Of a stretch of DNA of 64,000 nucleotides, positions 1-8,843 are shown in pieces. The stretch is taken from assembly GCF_030316135.1 (NCBI RefSeq), contig NZ_CP128185.1, positions 1,302,001-1,366,000 of the forward strand, written 5' to 3'. A model generated the notes under the pieces. The model saw only the letters and a list, made by a program, of their open reading frames with translations, was not told where the DNA came from and ran no database searches. Origin of the DNA: Aliiglaciecola sp. LCG003. Its GTDB lineage: Bacteria; Pseudomonadota; Gammaproteobacteria; Enterobacterales; Alteromonadaceae. A program made the position numbers and the translations under genes. Each line of letters begins with the position of its first letter. The first letter of the stretch is position 1.

Positions 1-365
1 ACTTCATGGAACGTCAGGTCAAGGTTTGCGGAGTGGCAGAACCTTTGGCAACTACCGAAGTGGCCGCGTATTTCTTTTCCCGTCCCAAAGAAAGTCAGCT
101 AGCCGCTTGGGCGTCAAAACAAAGCCAGCCTATTTCTACGCGCCAGATGCTATTGGGCAAATTAGCTGAAATGAAAGAGAAATTCGCCGCTGGGGAAATC
201 CCACTTCCTAAGTTCTGGGGAGGCTATCGTGTAGTTCCCCATGAAATTGAGTTTTGGCAGGGGGGGCAACATCGTTTACATAATCGCTTTATTTACCAGC
301 GCGATGTGAATCAGCCTTACTTAGCAGAAGAGCAGCAGTGGCAAATTCAACGTTTGATGCCTTAA
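1..365 (+). CDS. pdxH: Pyridoxamine 5'-phosphate oxidase, C-terminal part (cut by window edge)
   Basis: The reading frame is open from the first bases of the window, so only the C-terminal ~120 residues are seen. PdxH oxidises pyridoxamine or pyridoxine 5'-phosphate to pyridoxal 5'-phosphate using FMN, in the cytosol. Family signatures seen are [16 protein letters not shown], then [31 protein letters not shown] and a C-terminal RLMP, which matches the usual end of the family (substrate- and FMN-binding arginines and histidine). The first internal ATG (position 6) is within the conserved domain and is not the true start. The next gene starts 34 bases downstream. Identification is secure; the missing N-terminal half cannot be assessed. 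Confidence 0.95.
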   Translation, partial: FMERQVKVCGVAEPLATTEVAAYFFSRPKESQLAAWASKQSQPISTRQMLLGKLAEMKEKFAAGEIPLPKFWGGYRVVPHEIEFWQGGQHRLHNRFIYQRDVNQPYLAEEQQWQIQRLMP

Positions 366-399
366 TCAGCAATCAGATTACTAGGCAAGGCCGTTCAAA

Positions 400-1191
400 G
401 TGATAGATAGCCACTGTCATTTGGACTTTGCTGCATTTGATCGAGATCGCAACGCAGTAATGCAGCGTAGCCAGTCACTTGGCATCTCAGATATTATTAT
501 TCCAGGGACGCAGGCCAGCCAATGGCCAAATCTTATAGCCTTATGTGAGCAACATACAAATTTACATTTTGCATTGGGTCTTCACCCATATTTCTTGCAA
601 TCGGCTAGTGACAACGATTTGGACGTTTTACAACATTTGCTGTCACAACAGGCCAAAAAAGTAGTCGCTGTAGGTGAAATAGGTCTGGATTTTTTCGAAA
701 AAACAGAAGCCGTGAAAAAACGTCAATTGCATTTCTTCGAGCAACAATTGCATATAGCACAACAGCATCACCTACCGGTTATTTTACATCATCGCAATTC
801 TCATAACGCATTAATACAGTCCATCAAACACTGTAAATTTGGATATGGCGGTGTTATCCATGCTTTTTCCGGTAGCTATCAGCAGGCGTGCACTTATATT
901 GAACTTGGTTTCAAGTTAGGAGTGGGTGGTACTATAACCTATGAGCGGGCGAGTAAGACCCGTGACGTTATAAAACGTATTCCTCTATCCACTATTTTAT
1001 TAGAAACCGATGCCCCTGACATGCCGTTATTTGGTGCGCAGGGTGAGCGCAATAGCCCCGAGTATTTGCCGCAAATCGCGAAAGTAATAGCCAGCCTCAA
1101 AGGTATCGATATCGAACAAGTGAGCTTGCAAACCGACCAAAATGTGCAGCAGTTATTTGGCATAAACCTTAGTGTTGATTGGCTCTTCTAA
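400..1191 (+). CDS. yjjV: TatD-family metal-dependent hydrolase, YjjV type
   Basis: 263-residue TIM-barrel metallohydrolase of the TatD DNase family. The N-terminal metal motif IDSHCHLD (residues 2-9), the central GEIGLDFF, ILHHRNSH, HAFSGS and the C-terminal LLETDAPDMPL are all present, giving the expected His/Glu/Asp metal ligands. GVGGTITYERASKTRDVI is almost identical to E. coli YjjV, which is why I prefer YjjV to TatD or YcfH. The start is GTG at 400, chosen because the family motif begins at residue 2. Family members have metal-dependent DNase or phosphodiesterase activity; the physiological substrate is not clear. It directly follows pdxH, and a repeat array begins just after its stop. 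Confidence 0.9.
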   Translation: MIDSHCHLDFAAFDRDRNAVMQRSQSLGISDIIIPGTQASQWPNLIALCEQHTNLHFALGLHPYFLQSASDNDLDVLQHLLSQQAKKVVAVGEIGLDFFEKTEAVKKRQLHFFEQQLHIAQQHHLPVILHHRNSHNALIQSIKHCKFGYGGVIHAFSGSYQQACTYIELGFKLGVGGTITYERASKTRDVIKRIPLSTILLETDAPDMPLFGAQGERNSPEYLPQIAKVIASLKGIDIEQVSLQTDQNVQQLFGINLSVDWLF

Positions 1192-1272
1192 TCAGGACAC
1201 CCACTCTTACTCGCTCGTATTCTAATCAGGACACCCACTCTAACTCGCTCGTCAAGTCACCTCTTTTTATAA

Positions 1273-1347
1273 GGACACCCATTCTAATTCGCTCGAGAAA
1301 TCTGCTTCAAAATTCACATATATGAAATATTTAACGATGGCTGTCCA
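1273..1347. repeat. REPIN-like element, copy 1
   Basis: A 75-base unit bounded by GGACACCCAT on the left and ATGGCTGTCC(A) on the right. The ends are inverted repeats with a single mismatch, and the interior is AT-rich. Read outward-in on the minus strand the right end is GTGGACAGCCAT; the other strand of a related left end reads GTGGGTGTCC, so both arms carry a GTGG head like the GTRG head of known REP sequences. An identical copy lies at 1419-1493. Inferred to be mobilised by the transposase at 29084-30076. Confidence 0.7.
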
Positions 1348-1418
1348 CGTTATTTTGCTCTCGTATTCTAATCAGGACACCCACTCTAACTCGCTCGTCA
1401 AGTCACCTCTTTTTATAA

Positions 1419-1493
1419 GGACACCCATTCTAATTCGCTCGAGAAATCTGCTTCAAAATTCACATATATGAAATATTTAACGATGGCTGTCCA
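1419..1493. repeat. REPIN-like element, copy 2 (tandem duplicate of copy 1)
   Basis: Same 75-base element as 1273-1347, shifted by exactly 146 bases, with the same GGACACCCAT and ATGGCTGTCC ends. It was presumably copied with its surroundings by tandem duplication rather than inserted independently, because the flanking bases are duplicated as well. Confidence 0.7.
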
Positions 1494-1659
1494 CGTTATT
1501 TTGCGTTATTTTGGTCCACGTTATTTTGTGGTAACAACGCCAATGCTAATTAATGCTTATAAAGAGGAGTGGTAGAGGGAGGAACCGGAAGATGATGTGA
1601 TATTCGTTGCCTGACTAGCAATATCAAGGGTGACGGTGAAGTACCGCCACCTTTGGAGC

Positions 1660-2181
1660 TTAAAACGTCATTCGAATGCCAGCAGAGAAGACATCAGCCT
1701 CATCAAAGGATTCGTATATCGCTTCAATTGAAGTAGTTTCAGAAACCTTAAAGGTTGCACCACCACCAAAACCAAACTCCCAATCATCAGCAGTTTCACT
1801 AAACCCGCCTGCACTGGCTGTTGCTTCTAAGCGACCGTAGCTAGGTTGTAAGAAAACACCAAAGTCTTCTGTTACGTTGTATTGACCACGGATGCTAGCC
1901 ACAACGAGCGAATCGATTTCGACATTAACATTAACACCGTATATAGATACGTTATCGTCAGATATACCTGTACCCAGACGTAGGCTCGGCATAAACGTCA
2001 TTGAACCTGATTCGTAAGTATAACCAGCAGTAGCATAGATAACCCCTAAACTAATGTCAGCTCCATCTCCATCTTCCATGTAGTTTGCGTAGCCACCACC
2101 GAAGTTCCAGCCATTTGCGCTTGCCATAGAAGAGGCCGCTAATAAACTAGCGATTGCTAGCCCTTTGAAAATCTTATTCAT
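1660..2181 (-). CDS. Small outer-membrane beta-barrel protein
   Basis: 173-residue exported protein. An N-terminal signal peptide (Met-Asn-Lys, hydrophobic core to about residue 20, cleavage at AMA/ASA-type SASA-N near residue 22) is followed by alternating-hydrophobicity segments typical of beta strands. The chain ends in IRMTF, with the terminal Phe that the BAM machinery recognises in outer-membrane barrels. The length and pattern suit an 8-stranded OmpA/OmpW-like porin-family barrel. It has no close operon partner: repeat-rich DNA lies on both sides. A specific function cannot be assigned. Confidence 0.75.
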   Translation of the reverse strand: MNKIFKGLAIASLLAASSMASANGWNFGGGYANYMEDGDGADISLGVIYATAGYTYESGSMTFMPSLRLGTGISDDNVSIYGVNVNVEIDSLVVASIRGQYNVTEDFGVFLQPSYGRLEATASAGGFSETADDWEFGFGGGATFKVSETTSIEAIYESFDEADVFSAGIRMTF

Positions 2182-2671
2182 GAAATCCCTTATACTTAAG
2201 TAGTAAAAAGTGGCTACGTCGCCACTTGCGGGACTTTAATTAACCTGCTACCAAAAAGCAACTCAACCATAACAAAATAATGATTTAGTTTCCGTCTCAC
2301 TCCGACTTACTTTTTGACCGACTGCAAAAAGTAATGATGGCTGTCCACGTAATTCCCTTTTATCAGGACACCCACTCCCAGTTTCCCCTTTTCGCTTGAT
2401 ATTGTTTACGAAGATGTTTTACCAAGACACCCATCAGATTTATTTTGGCTATTCGGTCGACAAACATTTTATATTCAAAGTAATCATGGCTGTCCACCTA
2501 GCTATCCACCTATCGATGGACTACGAAGCCAAGCCCCTAACGGCCAATAAATATTGGAGTCAGTGATGAATGCTAGCCTATAAAATGACCTTTGACGGCA
2601 ACCTTCGCAACTGGCCGAAAACTGTCGTCATTTTCACTATAAAGCCTAATGGATAGCTAATTGGAGGGGAG
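2182..2671. repeat. Intergenic region with three REP-type motifs
   Basis: 490 bases without a gene. TGGCTGTCCA at 2338-2347 is followed by GGACACCCA at 2366-2374 (a short inverted pair, outward orientation). GACACCCAT at 2426-2434 pairs with ATGGCTGTCC at 2486-2495, giving a 70-odd-base element the same size as the one at 1273-1347. The bases up to about 2230 presumably carry the promoter of the outer-membrane protein gene. The rest shows nothing recognisable. Confidence 0.75.
2425..2496. repeat. REPIN-like element, copy 3
   Basis: A 72-base unit with left end AGACACCCAT and right end ATGGCTGTCCA, inverted with two mismatches. Its size matches the 75-base elements at 1273 and 1419 but the interior sequence differs. 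This suggests the ends are the conserved, functional part and that this is an independent, older insertion. Confidence 0.65.
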
Positions 2672-3292
2672 TTATCGAGCTTGCTTTTGGTGATTTCTAA
2701 AACGAAACTTATAATAAGCGCGAGTTACTAATAAGCCAGCAAAGCCTGCCAACATCATTAACGCTAGTAGTTGTTTATACAATTGCAGTTGATATTCATC
2801 ATGCAATAACATCACTTCTTTCTCTGCTAAAATCAAACGTAAATATCCGATTACTTTATCGTCATTTTTAATTTCGGCAATAAATACGAGTGGAATGTCT
2901 TGTGACAATAAAAAATGGCTTAAAATGGAGCTGTTTTGTTCGGTGCTATCAATAATCTTCCCTTGCTGATCAAACACGGCCGCTCCAGTTACGTAGGGGT
3001 CGTGCAGAAGGAGATTCAGTTGGTTTTTAATTTCATCATGGTCTTGTTGTCCCAATGGGATGGCAATCATTTTGGCCGCGTAGGATGATAAACTTTTGCC
3101 CATTTGGCCAGATTGTTTCTCGTACCAAGCTTGCGCTTGCCCTGTGTTCAGCAACCACAAATTAACGCAAAAAGCAGCCGTGGCTATAACCAAGACTAGG
3201 TTGATTATGCGTTTTAAAATAGAATAGTTACTCGGTCTGTTTGGGTGGCTCTCGAGTACGCCATTTTTTAACATATCCATGCAGGCAAACAT
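2672..3292 (-). CDS. ytjB: Smp/YtjB-family membrane protein
   Basis: 206-residue inner-membrane protein with an N-terminal transmembrane helix (about residues 29-48), a periplasmic domain of about 120 residues, and a second helix (about 173-190) followed by a basic tail. It sits back to back with serB, exactly as smp/ytjB does in E. coli, and the NxNLLLHDPYVTGAAVFDQQG region fits the family. Its biochemical role is unknown; in some bacteria the homologue (AhpA) is linked to peroxide resistance. The start could be the Met at residue 5 or 7 instead. The 3293-3484 gap holds the divergent promoters. Confidence 0.8.
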   Translation of the reverse strand: MFACMDMLKNGVLESHPNRPSNYSILKRIINLVLVIATAAFCVNLWLLNTGQAQAWYEKQSGQMGKSLSSYAAKMIAIPLGQQDHDEIKNQLNLLLHDPYVTGAAVFDQQGKIIDSTEQNSSILSHFLLSQDIPLVFIAEIKNDDKVIGYLRLILAEKEVMLLHDEYQLQLYKQLLALMMLAGFAGLLVTRAYYKFRFRNHQKQAR

Positions 3293-3484
3293 AAGTCATA
3301 ACAGTCAATTTGCCAAGTGATACTTGGTAGCATCAGGAGTTAAGTGCCAATTGCTGTAACAACTTACTTGGCTTAATTTTCTTTAACAGTGACTTTTTTA
3401 TTAACTTATACCAGACTGGATTTTGCAGAGTGGCAGGAATTGGGTAGAATCCCCCATCTTTAGCAAATACGAGCTGAGTTCGCC

Positions 3485-4495
3485 GTGCCAACCACCGATT
3501 TAACCATTTCTGAATATTGTTCCGCTGGGTATTTAACTAACTTGTGCCGCAGAGATGTGTGTTTTGCATTGCCGCAAGGTTATCAACTTGAATTGGTTGA
3601 GTCTGCTATTGATTTCGATGCTCACTTGATCATATTTGGCGAAGGCTTAAATGTTGAGACATTAGGGCAAGTTCAACGTCATTTAGCTGCACATATTGAG
3701 ATCATAAGTTATTCACGGGGTAATGAAATCAGTACCGGTTTCGCCATTGAAGCAAAAATTAAAATCTTGTCGCCCCAGCAACTTGCCAGTCAAATAGAGT
3801 TTACTGCAATAGCGACCCATGCAGAAATTGCGCTATTAACTAAGCGTCCAACGCTGGCCAAGCCCGGCCTGTTGGTCATGGATATGGATAGTACGGTCAT
3901 CGGTATTGAGTGTATTGATGAGATCGCTAAATTGGCAGGGGTCGGAGAGCAAGTTTCGGAAGTTACCGAGCTGGCTATGCAAGGTAAGTTAGATTTCGCA
4001 CAGAGTCTAATTAGTCGGGTGAAATGTTTAACCGGTGCTGATGAAGCAATTTTGCAAACCGTTAGAGATGGTTTACCGATCAATCCCGGAATAAGCCCGC
4101 TTTTACATCGGTTAAAGCAAGCAAATTGGAAACTTGCTATCGCATCGGGTGGGTTTACCTTTTTTGCCGATTACTTAAAAGACCGCTTAGGCTTGGACTT
4201 TTGTATATCGAACCAGTTGGAAATAAAGCAGCAACGACTAACCGGTAGGGTCTTAGGTGATATTGTTAATGCACAAACGAAAGCGGATACTTTGTTGCAA
4301 TTGGCTACACAGTACGAAATTGATATTGCTCAAACTATTGCCTTGGGCGATGGTGCAAATGACTTGGTGATGATGGGGCAGGCAGGTTTGGGCGTAGCCT
4401 ATCATGCAAAACCTATTGTGCGTCAACAAGCTGATGCGGCAGTGCGCTTTAGCAGTGCTGACACATTGCTAGCGTATCTAAGCACTGACTCTTAA
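3485..4495 (+). CDS. serB: Phosphoserine phosphatase
   Basis: 336-residue HAD-superfamily enzyme that performs the last step of serine synthesis, phosphoserine to serine. The DMDST motif (residues 133-137, nucleophile Asp133) and VIGIECIDEIA follow directly, SGGFT is motif II, and GDGANDLVMM (around 287-296) is motif IV. The N-terminal ~125 residues form the regulatory/ACT-like extension seen in gammaproteobacterial SerB. The start is GTG at 3485, matching expected length. Its divergent neighbour smp supports the call. trmJ follows after 66 bases. Confidence 0.96.
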   Translation: MPTTDLTISEYCSAGYLTNLCRRDVCFALPQGYQLELVESAIDFDAHLIIFGEGLNVETLGQVQRHLAAHIEIISYSRGNEISTGFAIEAKIKILSPQQLASQIEFTAIATHAEIALLTKRPTLAKPGLLVMDMDSTVIGIECIDEIAKLAGVGEQVSEVTELAMQGKLDFAQSLISRVKCLTGADEAILQTVRDGLPINPGISPLLHRLKQANWKLAIASGGFTFFADYLKDRLGLDFCISNQLEIKQQRLTGRVLGDIVNAQTKADTLLQLATQYEIDIAQTIALGDGANDLVMMGQAGLGVAYHAKPIVRQQADAAVRFSSADTLLAYLSTDS

Positions 4496-4561
4496 TACTA
4501 TAGGTACGCGGCTTTATGTTATCATACGTCGGTACACTCTTATCTTTTTAAAACAGTAGAA

Positions 4562-5320
4562 ATGTATACTATGACTGTTCAACAAACGCAAAAATCTGAT
4601 TTGGCCAATGTTCGCATTGTGCTTGTCAATACATCTCATACTGGCAACATTGGTTCCACCGCACGGGCGATGAAAACCATGGGCCTGAGCCAGCTTATTC
4701 TGGTTAACCCTGTTGATAAGCCTGATGGAAAAGCTAGTGCTCTGGCCGCAGGAGCAGGGGATGTGTTGGCTAATGCTAAAATTGTCGACACATTAGAGGA
4801 GGCTGTAGCTGACTGTGGTTTAGTCGTTGGCACCAGCGCCCGTTCTCGCACTTTATCCTGGCCGATGCTTGAGCCACGAAGCTGCGGTGAAAAGCTCGTT
4901 GCTGAGGTGCAAAAGTATCCTGTAGCCTTGGTTTTTGGCCGTGAAAATAACGGTTTAAGCAATGAAGAATTACAGCAATGTCATTTTCATGTGTGTATTC
5001 CAGCCAATCCTGAATACAGTTCTTTGAATTTGGCAGCCGCGGTACAAACGCTATGTTATGAGATTCGTATGGCTTGGTTACACCAAACTGAATTGTCCGA
5101 AGAGCAAAATGAGTACCCATTGGCAGAAGAACTTGAGCGTTTTTATAGTCATTTGGAACAAACCCTTTCAAAAACGAATTTCATCATTCCTAAACATCCG
5201 GGTATGGTGATGACTAAATTAAGGCGTTTATTCAATCGGGCTAGACCTGAAACCCAAGAGTTAAATATATTGCGTGGGATTTTGGCGTCCATTGATAAAT
5301 CGATCACAAGTAAAGATTAA
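4562..5320 (+). CDS. trmJ: tRNA (cytidine/uridine-32 2'-O)-methyltransferase TrmJ
   Basis: 252-residue SPOUT-class methyltransferase that 2'-O-methylates position 32 of the tRNA anticodon loop using S-adenosylmethionine. It has the N-terminal [25 protein letters not shown] motif region (split here: [18 protein letters not shown]), the knot signature [13 protein letters not shown] and [17 protein letters not shown]. The next gene, cysE, starts two bases after its stop, so they are likely cotranscribed. ATG at 4571 is an alternative start three codons in. Confidence 0.95.
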   Translation: MYTMTVQQTQKSDLANVRIVLVNTSHTGNIGSTARAMKTMGLSQLILVNPVDKPDGKASALAAGAGDVLANAKIVDTLEEAVADCGLVVGTSARSRTLSWPMLEPRSCGEKLVAEVQKYPVALVFGRENNGLSNEELQQCHFHVCIPANPEYSSLNLAAAVQTLCYEIRMAWLHQTELSEEQNEYPLAEELERFYSHLEQTLSKTNFIIPKHPGMVMTKLRRLFNRARPETQELNILRGILASIDKSITSKD

Positions 5321-5322
5321 CT

Positions 5323-6132
5323 ATGTTTGAGAGAATGAAAGAAGATATTCAAAGTGTCTTCCATCGCGATCCCGCTGCCCGCACAACCTTAGAAGTGCTT
5401 TTGAATTATCCAGGTCTGCATGCTATCTGGATGCATCGGCTGGCGCACCGTCTTTGGCAGGCTAATTGGAAATTGCTAGGGCGCTGTATTTCTACATTCT
5501 CTCGTTGGATGACGGGAATTGAAATTCATCCCGGCGCCACCTTGGGCCGTAGGTTCTTTATTGATCATGGTATGGGGGTCGTGATCGGCGAAACCGCTGA
5601 AATTGGTAATGACGTTACCTTGTACCACGGAGTGACCCTTGGCGGCACAAGTTGGAATGGTGGTAAACGACATCCAACCTTAGAGGACAATGTTGTGGTA
5701 GGAGCGGGTGCTAAGGTACTTGGTCCAATTACTATGCATAAAGGCGCTAAAGTCGGCTCAAATTCGGTGGTGGTTAAAGACGTACCTGAAAATGCTACTG
5801 TGATAGGGATTCCCGGCCGAATTGTGATGCAAAAAGAACAAAAAGATCAGGATAAACATCAACATCGTGATAAAATCGCGCGCAAATATGGGTTTGACGC
5901 CTATGCGGTTGCGCCGGACAATCCAGATCCAGTCGCCAATGCTATTGGTATCATGTTAGATCATGTGCATCTTATCGATACCAAAGTTGAGGAAATGTGT
6001 AAATCTATCAACGCTATGGGCGGCGATGTGTGTGGAAAATCTTTGCCTTCAATCAATCTGGAAACCTTCCAGGATTCAGGCTTAGTAGATGACATGCAAA
6101 GGAACAGAGAAGCTTTTGACCCAAGCATTTGA
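5323..6132 (+). CDS. cysE: Serine O-acetyltransferase
   Basis: 269-residue left-handed beta-helix acetyltransferase. It makes O-acetylserine from serine and acetyl-CoA, the first step of cysteine synthesis. Hexapeptide repeats run from about residue 67 ([18 protein letters not shown]) to about 170, including the catalytic loop [15 protein letters not shown] and [18 protein letters not shown]. The C-terminal tail that normally carries feedback inhibition by cysteine is retained. It is tightly coupled to trmJ upstream and lies immediately before the ISC operon, for which cysteine is the sulfur donor. A palindrome follows 8 bases after the stop. Confidence 0.96.
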   Translation: MFERMKEDIQSVFHRDPAARTTLEVLLNYPGLHAIWMHRLAHRLWQANWKLLGRCISTFSRWMTGIEIHPGATLGRRFFIDHGMGVVIGETAEIGNDVTLYHGVTLGGTSWNGGKRHPTLEDNVVVGAGAKVLGPITMHKGAKVGSNSVVVKDVPENATVIGIPGRIVMQKEQKDQDKHQHRDKIARKYGFDAYAVAPDNPDPVANAIGIMLDHVHLIDTKVEEMCKSINAMGGDVCGKSLPSINLETFQDSGLVDDMQRNREAFDPSI

Positions 6133-6140
6133 ACGGAGTT

Positions 6141-6184
6141 AACCCAGTAAAACAGTCAATAATACTTGACTGTTTTACTGGGTT
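6141..6184. repeat. 44-base perfect palindrome between cysE and iscR
   Basis: Bases 6141-6159 (AACCCAGTAAAACAGTCAA) and 6166-6184 are exact reverse complements with a six-base loop (TAATAC). The right arm TTGACTGTTTTACTGGGTT closely resembles the IscR operator copy that follows at 6187-6211. It may serve as a hairpin ending cysE transcription (though there is no U-run), as a second IscR binding site, or both. Confidence 0.75.
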
Positions 6185-6186
6185 AA

Positions 6187-6211
6187 ATACTTGACTGTTT
6201 TAGTAGGGTAT
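6187..6211 (+). promoter_or_regulatory. IscR type 1 operator in the iscR promoter
   Basis: The 25-base stretch starting ATACTTGACTGTTTTAG and ending GGGTAT matches the published type 1 IscR consensus (ATASYYGACTRWWWYAGTCRRSTAT) at 24 of 25 positions by eye; the mismatch is A for C at 6205. TTGACT at 6191-6196 could be a -35 element, so a bound [2Fe-2S]-IscR would block the promoter. This is the expected negative autoregulation of the isc operon. A weaker second copy lies just upstream at 6162-6186. Confidence 0.8.
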
Positions 6212-6248
6212 GTGACAATTACGCCTATCTTGTTTATGGGTGTTCTAT

Positions 6249-6737
6249 ATGAAACTTACTTCCAAAGGCCGATATGCCGTCACTGCTATGCTAGATGTTG
6301 CTTTGCATTCTCGCAGAGGCCCAGTGTCATTGGCAGATATCTCCGAGCGACAGGAAATTTCACTTTCATATCTTGAACAACTGTTTTCTCGCTTGAGAAA
6401 AGAGCAGTTGGTACAAAGTGTCCGTGGACCCGGTGGTGGTTATAAACTTGGACGTGCAGCCGAAGAAATTGCGGTTGGCGAGGTTATTAAAGCGGTAGAC
6501 GAATCCGTGGATGCAACACGTTGTCAGGGCAACTCAGATTGCCAAGGCGGGGAGCGTTGTCTTACCCATAGTCTATGGCAAGATTTGAGTGAACGGATCA
6601 GCCTTTTTCTAAATGGTATCACCTTAGGTGAACTTATGGCCCAACAAGACGTAAAAACAGTTGCCGGTCGACAAGACAGAAATAAACAACTTAATCATAT
6701 TGTTGCAAACGAAATTGAAATCAGTTTGCAACTGTAA
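6249..6737 (+). CDS. iscR: Iron-sulfur cluster regulator IscR
   Basis: 162 residues, the same length as E. coli IscR. Rrf2-family winged-helix regulator that senses iron-sulfur status and represses the isc operon when carrying a [2Fe-2S] cluster. The cluster ligands Cys92, Cys98 and Cys104 are in the canonical spacing ([16 protein letters not shown]), and the DNA-binding region [16 protein letters not shown] is intact. An upstream in-frame GTG at 6240 exists, but ATG at 6249 gives the conserved N terminus. iscS follows almost without a gap. Confidence 0.97.
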   Translation: MKLTSKGRYAVTAMLDVALHSRRGPVSLADISERQEISLSYLEQLFSRLRKEQLVQSVRGPGGGYKLGRAAEEIAVGEVIKAVDESVDATRCQGNSDCQGGERCLTHSLWQDLSERISLFLNGITLGELMAQQDVKTVAGRQDRNKQLNHIVANEIEISLQL

Positions 6738-6749
6738 GTGGAGCAAGCA

Positions 6750-7973
6750 ATGAGCAATATTAATTTACCTATTTACCTTGACTATTCATCTACAACGCCG
6801 GTTGACCCGCGTGTTGCACAGAAGATGATAGAATGCTTAACGCTAGAAGGGAATTTCGGTAATCCGGCATCTAGGTCACATAAATTTGGCTGGCATGCAG
6901 AAGAAGCAGTAGATATTGCCCGGAACCAAGTGGCTGAATTGGTTAACGCTGACCCACGTGAAATCGTATTTACCTCGGGTGCAACAGAATCGAATAACTT
7001 GGCAATTAAAGGTGCTGCGCACTTTTATGCTAAAAAGGGTAAGCATATTATTACCCTTAAAACTGAACACAAAGCAGTACTTGACGCTTGTCGTCAACTA
7101 GAGCGTGAAGGTTTTGAAGTGACATACATGGATCCTAAGCCAAATGGCTTGCTGGATTTAGCTGAATTTGAAGACAATCTTCGACCTGATACTGTGCTTG
7201 TAAGTATCATGCATGTGAATAATGAAATCGGCGTGATCCAAGATATTGCTGCGATTGGCGAGATATGTCGTGATAAGAAAGTGTTGTTTCATGTTGATGC
7301 TGCTCAGAGTACCGGTAAAGTAGAAATCGATTTACAGACGCTTAAAGTCGATATGATGTCTTTTTCAGGCCATAAAACCTATGGTCCAAAAGGGATAGGC
7401 GCATTATATGTACGTCGTAAACCTCGTGTTCGCTTAGAAGCGCAAATGCACGGTGGCGGACATGAGCGTGGTATGCGTTCTGGTACCTTGGCAACCCATC
7501 AAATCGTTGGTATGGGTGAAGCCTTTAGAATTGCAAAAGAAGAAATGGCCGAAGAAAACGCACGTATTTTAAAATTGCGTGATCGTCTTTGGAATGGCCT
7601 AAAAGATATGGAAGAAGTTTATTTAAACGGTGATCTTGAGCACCGTGTGGCAGCAAATCTTAATATTAGCTTCGCTTATGTTGAAGGTGAGTCGCTGATA
7701 ATGGCACTGAAAGATATGGCGGTTTCGTCAGGCTCTGCTTGTACTTCAGCGAGCCTTGAACCGTCTTATGTGCTGCGAGCGTTAGGCCTAAATGATGAGC
7801 TTGCACACAGTTCAATTCGTTTCACTATCGGTCGTTTTACCACCGAAGAAGAAATCGACCATGTCATCAAAGTAGTGCTAAACGCGATTGGTAAATTACG
7901 CGAAATGTCACCGCTTTGGGATATGTTTAAAGATGGTGTGGACCTGAGCAAAGTAGAATGGGTTCACCACTAG
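6750..7973 (+). CDS. iscS: Cysteine desulfurase IscS
   Basis: 407-residue PLP enzyme that removes sulfur from cysteine and passes it as persulfide to IscU and to tRNA-thiolation proteins. The PLP lysine lies in [12 protein letters not shown] and the persulfide-forming cysteine is Cys331 in [14 protein letters not shown]. The start is ATG at 6750, preceded by GTGGAG at good spacing; an in-frame GTG at 6738 is less likely. It is the second gene of the isc operon. Confidence 0.97.
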   Translation: MSNINLPIYLDYSSTTPVDPRVAQKMIECLTLEGNFGNPASRSHKFGWHAEEAVDIARNQVAELVNADPREIVFTSGATESNNLAIKGAAHFYAKKGKHIITLKTEHKAVLDACRQLEREGFEVTYMDPKPNGLLDLAEFEDNLRPDTVLVSIMHVNNEIGVIQDIAAIGEICRDKKVLFHVDAAQSTGKVEIDLQTLKVDMMSFSGHKTYGPKGIGALYVRRKPRVRLEAQMHGGGHERGMRSGTLATHQIVGMGEAFRIAKEEMAEENARILKLRDRLWNGLKDMEEVYLNGDLEHRVAANLNISFAYVEGESLIMALKDMAVSSGSACTSASLEPSYVLRALGLNDELAHSSIRFTIGRFTTEEEIDHVIKVVLNAIGKLREMSPLWDMFKDGVDLSKVEWVHH

Positions 7974-8060
7974 TTGACAGGTTAAATGCTTAACAAGCAT
8001 TGCTAGAATTGAGTATTTTTGAGTTTAACGCGCCTTGGCGCAATGAAAGAGGTAAGTAAC

Positions 8061-8447
8061 ATGGCTTACAGTGAAAAAGTTATCGATCATTATGAAAACC
8101 CTCGTAACGTAGGTGGTTTTGATAAGAATGATCCAAGTATCGCTACTGGCATGGTAGGTGCACCTGCGTGCGGTGACGTAATGAAACTGCAATTGAAAGT
8201 GGGTGAAAACGGTATTATCGAAGATGCTAAATTCAAAACTTATGGTTGTGGTTCTGCTATTGCTTCTAGCTCATTGGTTACTGAATGGGTTAAAGGCAAA
8301 ACCCTAGACGAAGCCGTCACCATTAAGAATACCGATATTGCTGAAGAGTTAGCATTGCCACCAGTGAAAATTCACTGTTCGATCTTGGCTGAAGATGCAA
8401 TCAAAGCAGCAGTAGAAGACTACAAGTCAAAACACAGCAACGCTTAA
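8061..8447 (+). CDS. iscU: Iron-sulfur cluster scaffold IscU
   Basis: 128 residues, exactly the E. coli length. Assembles [2Fe-2S] clusters from IscS-derived sulfur and passes them on with HscA/HscB help. The three cluster cysteines are in [10 protein letters not shown] (Cys37), [11 protein letters not shown] (Cys63) and [11 protein letters not shown] (Cys106), and the HscA recognition motif LPPVK is just before the last. An upstream in-frame start at 8019 would add a non-conserved extension; ATG at 8061 follows the AGAGGTAA ribosome site. Confidence 0.97.
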   Translation: MAYSEKVIDHYENPRNVGGFDKNDPSIATGMVGAPACGDVMKLQLKVGENGIIEDAKFKTYGCGSAIASSSLVTEWVKGKTLDEAVTIKNTDIAEELALPPVKIHCSILAEDAIKAAVEDYKSKHSNA

Positions 8448-8467
8448 GTATCGACGAGGAGCCAGTT

Positions 8468-8791
8468 TTGGGAATTAAAGTATCTGATGCAGCCGCACAA
8501 CGAGCACGTAGCTTTCTTACCAATCGCGGTTCGGGACTGGGTTTGCGTCTAGGGGTAAAAACCACGGGATGCTCAGGTTTGGCTTACGTATTGGAATTTG
8601 TTGATGAAGCCAATCCTGATGATCAGGTTTTTGAAGACAATGGTATAAAAATCATTATTGATGGTAAGAGTTTGGTTTACCTTGATGGCACCGAGTTGGA
8701 CTTTGCAAAAGAAGGCCTGAATGAAGGCTTTTTATTCAACAACCCTAATGCTAATGGGGAATGTGGTTGCGGTGAAAGTTTTAATGTTTAA
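8468..8791 (+). CDS. iscA: A-type iron-sulfur carrier IscA
   Basis: 107 residues, as in E. coli. A-type carrier with the three conserved cysteines in TTGCSGLAY (Cys36) and the C-terminal GECGCGESF pair. It transfers clusters to apo-targets and helps form [4Fe-4S] clusters. The start is an unusual TTG at 8468, preceded by GAGGAG; no ATG or GTG is available near the conserved N terminus. Fourth gene of the isc operon, 20 bases after iscU. Confidence 0.96.
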   Translation: MGIKVSDAAAQRARSFLTNRGSGLGLRLGVKTTGCSGLAYVLEFVDEANPDDQVFEDNGIKIIIDGKSLVYLDGTELDFAKEGLNEGFLFNNPNANGECGCGESFNV

Positions 8792-8843
8792 CTTTTGCCG
8801 TCAATCCAGTTGCCTTCTTCACAACAAAATTTAAAGACTCTTG

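Larger units (their letters stand above)
1192..1659. repeat. Repeat-filled intergenic stretch with a 146-base tandem duplication
   Basis: No gene is seen in this 468-base stretch. A unit of about 145 bases occurs twice in tandem with a period of 146 (about 1214-1358 and 1360-1504) and the two copies appear identical. Each unit holds GGACACCCA twice (1229-1237 and 1273-1281 in copy one, 1375-1383 and 1419-1427 in copy two) and one TGGCTGTCCA (1338-1347, 1484-1493). A further GGACACCCA lies at 1195-1203 and a degenerate tail at about 1510-1530. Identity of the copies suggests a recent duplication. See the REPIN entries. Confidence 0.9.

Noticed and set aside
6191-6376. 61-codon frame across the iscR promoter
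   Set aside because: It runs through the IscR operator and the iscR start in a different frame; a shadow.
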